This document shows positions 60,565 through 64,000 of a DNA stretch of 64,000 nt, in pieces. Every line of letters begins with the position of its first letter. The first letter of the stretch is position 1. The position numbers and the translations under genes were made by a program. A model generated the notes under the pieces. The model saw only the letters and a program-made list of their open reading frames with translations, made no database searches and was not told the DNA's origin. The stretch is taken from positions 1 through 64,000 of the forward strand of contig VRUJ01000011.1 of the NCBI GenBank assembly GCA_019456165.1, written 5' to 3'. The stretch comes from Chloroflexota bacterium. GTDB lineage: Bacteria > Chloroflexota > Anaerolineae > Anaerolineales > UBA11579.

Positions 60565-63500
60565 ATGACTGATGACATAGAACGTCCTGAAGATCAACCC
60601 GAAAAATCAAGCGAAGACCCACGCGAGCGCTTCCGCAGATTGACGGGTGAAGACCAGGAAGATCAGCTCTCATCCGAAGGGGACTCTGAGGAATCTACGG
60701 TAGGCGATGCTGCAACGGGGGGCTACTCGACGCGCGATATTGGTATGGCTGGTTATTTTCAGCATGATGATAAACAGGAAGAACCTGAAGAGGAGCTTAC
60801 CAGCGAAGAAAAAGACACAATCAGTGATTTAGTCAGTAAACTGGGGGATGTGCCAGATCTGGATTTTATCGATACCGGAGATACCAAACCCTCTCAAGCA
60901 ATGCCGAGTGAATCAGGTGAAGGTGAAGCTGCCAGCAGTAGAGACGAAGCTGATACTCAAGCATCCGAGATTGTGAAACCGAAACCTACCGTACCTACAC
61001 CGCCTCCACCTCTAGGGGATACTCCTGTGGCCCCGCCACCAATTGTTGATAAAGATGGCATGCCTCTGCCGCGCCGCGTCCCTGAAACTGACGAAGGCGC
61101 TACCAGAGTTTCCAGAGCGGCTTTTTCGACCTCTCGCCCCGCGCAGATTGCTCCTCAACCGCATCCCCCTTCCACTAGAGGTGCGCGTGCGCGTTTTAAC
61201 CGTTTAGGCTGCTTCATGCGATTGGGAATCTTGGGCTTGTTTTCTATGATCTTAATCGGTATTGGGATAGCATCGTTTATGATCCTGCAATACTATAGCA
61301 TAGCAGCCACCTTGCCGAGCATTGAAGACCTCCAAGGCCGCGCTTCCCAATTTGAGACCACACGTATCCTGGATCGTGACGGCAATCTGCTTTATGAGAT
61401 ACTGGATCCAAATGCAGGCCGCCGTACCTTCGTCACTTTGGATGAGATTTCACCTTTTATGGTCGCAGCGATGATTGCCACAGAGGATGAGGATTATTAC
61501 TCTCACCCAGGGTTTGACTCCTCTGCTATCATCCGTGCATTTTGGCAGAATATATCTAGCGGGGAGACTGTTTCGGGCGCATCTACAATTACCCAACAAT
61601 TAGCGCGCATTCTGTTATTTACTCCGGAAGAAGCTAGCCGGCGTACTTATATGCGCAAGGTGAGGGAGGCCATCCTGGCCGAGGAGATCACCCGGCAATA
61701 TTCGAAAGATGAGATCCTAGAATTGTACTTGAATGAAATATATTTCGGAAACATGGCTTATGGTGTCCAAGCTGCTGCTGAGACCTATTTTAATACCTCA
61801 GCAGATGCACTAACTCTTTCTCAGGCGGCTTTTCTAGCCGGGCTTCCGCAGGCTCCTTCGGTATATGATGTTCACACGAACCGCGAAGTAACTTTAGCCC
61901 GAATGCAGGACGTCATGCGTTTGATGTACGAAACCAGCCAAGCGCAAAATTGCATTTATGTGAGCAATAATCCCAGGTCAATATGTGTTGATTTTGACAC
62001 TGCTTCCGAGGCAGCCTATGAATTTATTGATTACGACTTCCAACCACTAACCTTTCCGATGCGTTATCCGCATTGGGTGAATTACATCATATTCTTGTTA
62101 GGTCAGCAATTCGATCCACAAACCATTTACCGCTCTGGTTTTACCGTGCAGACTACCTTAAGCCCAAGCTTGCAAGATGCTGCCCAAGCTATAGTGGCTG
62201 AGCATGTAGCTGGGTTGACGGTTAATAATGTGCAAAGTGGGGCGCTCGTGGCTATTAACCCTTCTAACGGCGAAATACTGGCAATGGTAGGCTCGGCAGA
62301 TTTTTATAACGAAGAAATTGACGGGCAGGTCAATTTGACGATTTCTCCGCGCCAGCCTGGCTCTTCGATCAAACCTCTAAGTTATATGGCAGCCTTCGAA
62401 AAAGGCTGGACACCTTCAACTCTGATCTGGGATGTTGAGACTGAATTCCCGGCTTCTGAAGACCCCTTCGACCCAAATCCCCCTTATGTACCGGTAAATT
62501 ACGACGAACGCTACCATGGTCCGGTTACCGTGCGCTCGGCTCTGGCAAATTCCTACAACATCCCCGCGGTTAAGGCTTTACAGTATATTGGTATCTACGA
62601 TAACCTTGATATCCCTGGAGAGGATGGTTTGGTAGCTTTTGCGCATCGTCTGGGGATCACCGACTTACAGGCAGACTATTACGGATACTCACTTACGCTG
62701 GGAGGTGGTGAGGTAAAATTAATGGACCTGACCTCGGCTTTTGGTGTATTCGCCAACGGAGGTGTCAGGCTTCCTCCCGTTGCCATCACTCGCATTGAAG
62801 ATTCTGAGGGTAATCTGCTGTTTGAATACGAGACACCAGAAGGTGAACAAGTGGTTCGACCTGAACATGCCTTCCTCATTTCTTCAATTCTTTCGGATAA
62901 CAATGCCCGCACGCCTGCATTCGGTCCTAATTCGCCCCTCAGCCTACCTTTTCCAGCAGCGGCAAAGACGGGTACTACAACCGAATTCAAAGATAATTGG
63001 ACGGTAGGTTATACTCCAGACATCGCGGTGGGTGTTTGGGTGGGCAACCCCGATAACACCTCAATGGTTGATACCAGCGGCCTAACTGGTGCGGCTCCTA
63101 TCTGGGCTGAGTTCATGCAATTGGTTATTCAAGAGCTGACTGGGGGCAATCCTACTCCGTTCAACAGACCTTCAGGAGTGGTGGATAGGGTTATATGTGC
63201 TGTTTCGGGCACTGAGCCATCCCAGTGGTGCAGCTCTCAACGCAGCGAGTTCTTCGCATCCGACCAGCTGCCCTTGCCAGCATCCGAAGATTTATGGCAG
63301 CCTGTCCAAATCGATACTTGGACCGGCCTGTTATCATCTCTTGAATGTGCACAATTTATAGATGAGAAGTTGGCTATCAATATAGGCGATCCCTGGGGTA
63401 TTGAATGGATAACCAGCACCTCCCAAGGGAGGGGGTGGGCGCAGGATAATGGCTTCTCAAGGCCCTTTTTCTTTGCTCCCGACCGTGAATGCACTTCACA

Positions 63501-63948
63501 AGATCCTCGCCCAATCTTGGAGTTTGTTTATCCTCGTGAAGGCGATACTATAACAACCGGTCTACTGCCGATCTATGTGCTCGCGAATGCTACGGGGGAC
63601 TTCTCCAGCTATAGTTTGTCATACGGCTTGGGAGTAGACCCAATCGATTGGGATGAACTGCATTCGAGTTCCGACCCTGTTGCCGAACCGGAAGAAGTTT
63701 ACATCTGGGACATTCGCGACCTGCCTTCCGGGCTTATCACTCTACGTCTGGTTCTGAACAGCACCCACGATACCTATGCTGAGATTATTCTGCACCTAAA
63801 CCTCCAAGTGCCGACTCCTACACCTACTTTGACACCCACCGCCACCCAAACACTCACACCCATGCCCACACCTACAGGCACTTCGCCTCCGACTGAGACA
63901 TCATCACCTACTGAGACGTCCACGCCTTCACAAACTCCAACCCCATGA
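60565..63948 (+). CDS. Bifunctional penicillin-binding protein 1A (GT51 + transpeptidase)
   Basis: 1127 residues. Residues 1-210 are a disordered, acidic then Pro-rich cytoplasmic head; one helix spans 218-242. The GT51 domain has EDEDYYSHPG (Glu307 catalytic) and GASTITQQLAR (338-348). The transpeptidase has SSIK (Ser600-Lys603), SYN (Ser663-Asn665) and KTG (801-803). After about residue 1000 a beta domain and a Thr/Pro-rich tail (TPTPTLTPTATQT and repeats) follow. It polymerises and crosslinks peptidoglycan on the outer face. The stop overlaps the next ATG. Confidence 0.95.
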   Translation: MTDDIERPEDQPEKSSEDPRERFRRLTGEDQEDQLSSEGDSEESTVGDAATGGYSTRDIGMAGYFQHDDKQEEPEEELTSEEKDTISDLVSKLGDVPDLDFIDTGDTKPSQAMPSESGEGEAASSRDEADTQASEIVKPKPTVPTPPPPLGDTPVAPPPIVDKDGMPLPRRVPETDEGATRVSRAAFSTSRPAQIAPQPHPPSTRGARARFNRLGCFMRLGILGLFSMILIGIGIASFMILQYYSIAATLPSIEDLQGRASQFETTRILDRDGNLLYEILDPNAGRRTFVTLDEISPFMVAAMIATEDEDYYSHPGFDSSAIIRAFWQNISSGETVSGASTITQQLARILLFTPEEASRRTYMRKVREAILAEEITRQYSKDEILELYLNEIYFGNMAYGVQAAAETYFNTSADALTLSQAAFLAGLPQAPSVYDVHTNREVTLARMQDVMRLMYETSQAQNCIYVSNNPRSICVDFDTASEAAYEFIDYDFQPLTFPMRYPHWVNYIIFLLGQQFDPQTIYRSGFTVQTTLSPSLQDAAQAIVAEHVAGLTVNNVQSGALVAINPSNGEILAMVGSADFYNEEIDGQVNLTISPRQPGSSIKPLSYMAAFEKGWTPSTLIWDVETEFPASEDPFDPNPPYVPVNYDERYHGPVTVRSALANSYNIPAVKALQYIGIYDNLDIPGEDGLVAFAHRLGITDLQADYYGYSLTLGGGEVKLMDLTSAFGVFANGGVRLPPVAITRIEDSEGNLLFEYETPEGEQVVRPEHAFLISSILSDNNARTPAFGPNSPLSLPFPAAAKTGTTTEFKDNWTVGYTPDIAVGVWVGNPDNTSMVDTSGLTGAAPIWAEFMQLVIQELTGGNPTPFNRPSGVVDRVICAVSGTEPSQWCSSQRSEFFASDQLPLPASEDLWQPVQIDTWTGLLSSLECAQFIDEKLAINIGDPWGIEWITSTSQGRGWAQDNGFSRPFFFAPDRECTSQDPRPILEFVYPREGDTITTGLLPIYVLANATGDFSSYSLSYGLGVDPIDWDELHSSSDPVAEPEEVYIWDIRDLPSGLITLRLVLNSTHDTYAEIILHLNLQVPTPTPTLTPTATQTLTPMPTPTGTSPPTETSSPTETSTPSQTPTP

Positions 63949-64000
63949 GCACACCGAACACTGCCTCAGCTCGCGGTGAACGTTATTCCGCGGTGCAGAA
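63945..64000 (+). CDS. Start of a further gene, cut by window edge
   Basis: An ATG in an ATGA overlap with the PBP stop opens a frame (MSTPNTASARGERYSAVQ) that is still open at the window end. The overlap suggests translational coupling with the PBP gene. Eighteen residues are too few to identify it. Confidence 0.5.
   Translation, partial: MSTPNTASARGERYSAVQ

Overview
The window reads as chromosomal DNA of a Chloroflexota bacterium, most likely class Anaerolineae. This is inferred from gene content and style, not from a marker phylogeny. Supporting signs are many short lipobox lipoproteins, tandem FemAB-type transferases, a PgpH-YbeY-DgkA block, a PBP1A with a long acidic/proline-rich cytoplasmic head and Thr/Pro-rich tail, and no LPS or outer-membrane assembly genes. 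Base composition is mixed, with two clearly AT-rich patches (1-780 and 57.4-60.0 kb) that look imported. I saw no intact tRNA or rRNA gene and no CRISPR array.

Layout. 1-0.8 kb: end of an IS30-type element plus an AT-rich orphan ORF. 1-4.3 kb: a large polytopic membrane protein and an alpha/beta hydrolase. 4.4-15.4 kb (+): RidA, an OmpR/HisKA two-component pair, a surface-polysaccharide locus (GT2, WbaP-like phosphoglycosyltransferase, sugar epimerase, CapD/FlaA1-type dehydratase), two FemAB-like peptidoglycan transferases and a D-cysteine desulfhydrase-like enzyme. 16.3-28 kb (-): a base-excision pair (4-Cys uracil-DNA glycosylase and endonuclease IV-like), DgkA-YbeY-PgpH, YqeY, HIT, MtaB, lipoproteins, a tandem membrane-protein pair with one frameshifted copy, and a TPR protein. 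28.1-31.4 kb (+): acyl-CoA dehydrogenase with EtfB/EtfA. 31.4-32.3 kb: a patch of decay with a broken lipoprotein gene, an attC-like imperfect palindrome and a 5'-truncated dehydrogenase. 32.4-35.5 kb (+): TypA behind a promoter-terminator leader, then an agmatinase-family enzyme.

35.6-41.9 kb (-) is the most striking locus. It encodes, in transcription order, a one-helix microprotein ending WIYQGF, an MBOAT acyltransferase, a membrane-anchored SGNH protein, two lipoproteins (one a second SGNH protein with Cys in place of the Ser nucleophile), an acyl carrier protein and a fatty-acyl-AMP-ligase-like enzyme. Role for role this matches DltX-DltB-DltD-DltC-DltA, so I infer an acyl-carrier-protein-dependent system that acylates an extracytoplasmic polymer.

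42-50.9 kb (-) is the conserved origin-proximal block rpmH-rnpA-yidD-(PQQ-propeller lipoprotein)-yidC-jag-(PfkB kinase)-parA-parB, run from a strong promoter, but without dnaA beside rpmH. 51-57.3 kb holds small membrane and hypothetical genes, a zinc amidase, a flavin reductase, a propeller lipoprotein and a six-hairpin glycosidase. 57.4-60.0 kb is an AT-rich restriction-modification pair whose nuclease gene is frameshifted in a T7 tract. The window ends with a MaoC hydratase, the PBP1A and the first codons of a further gene.
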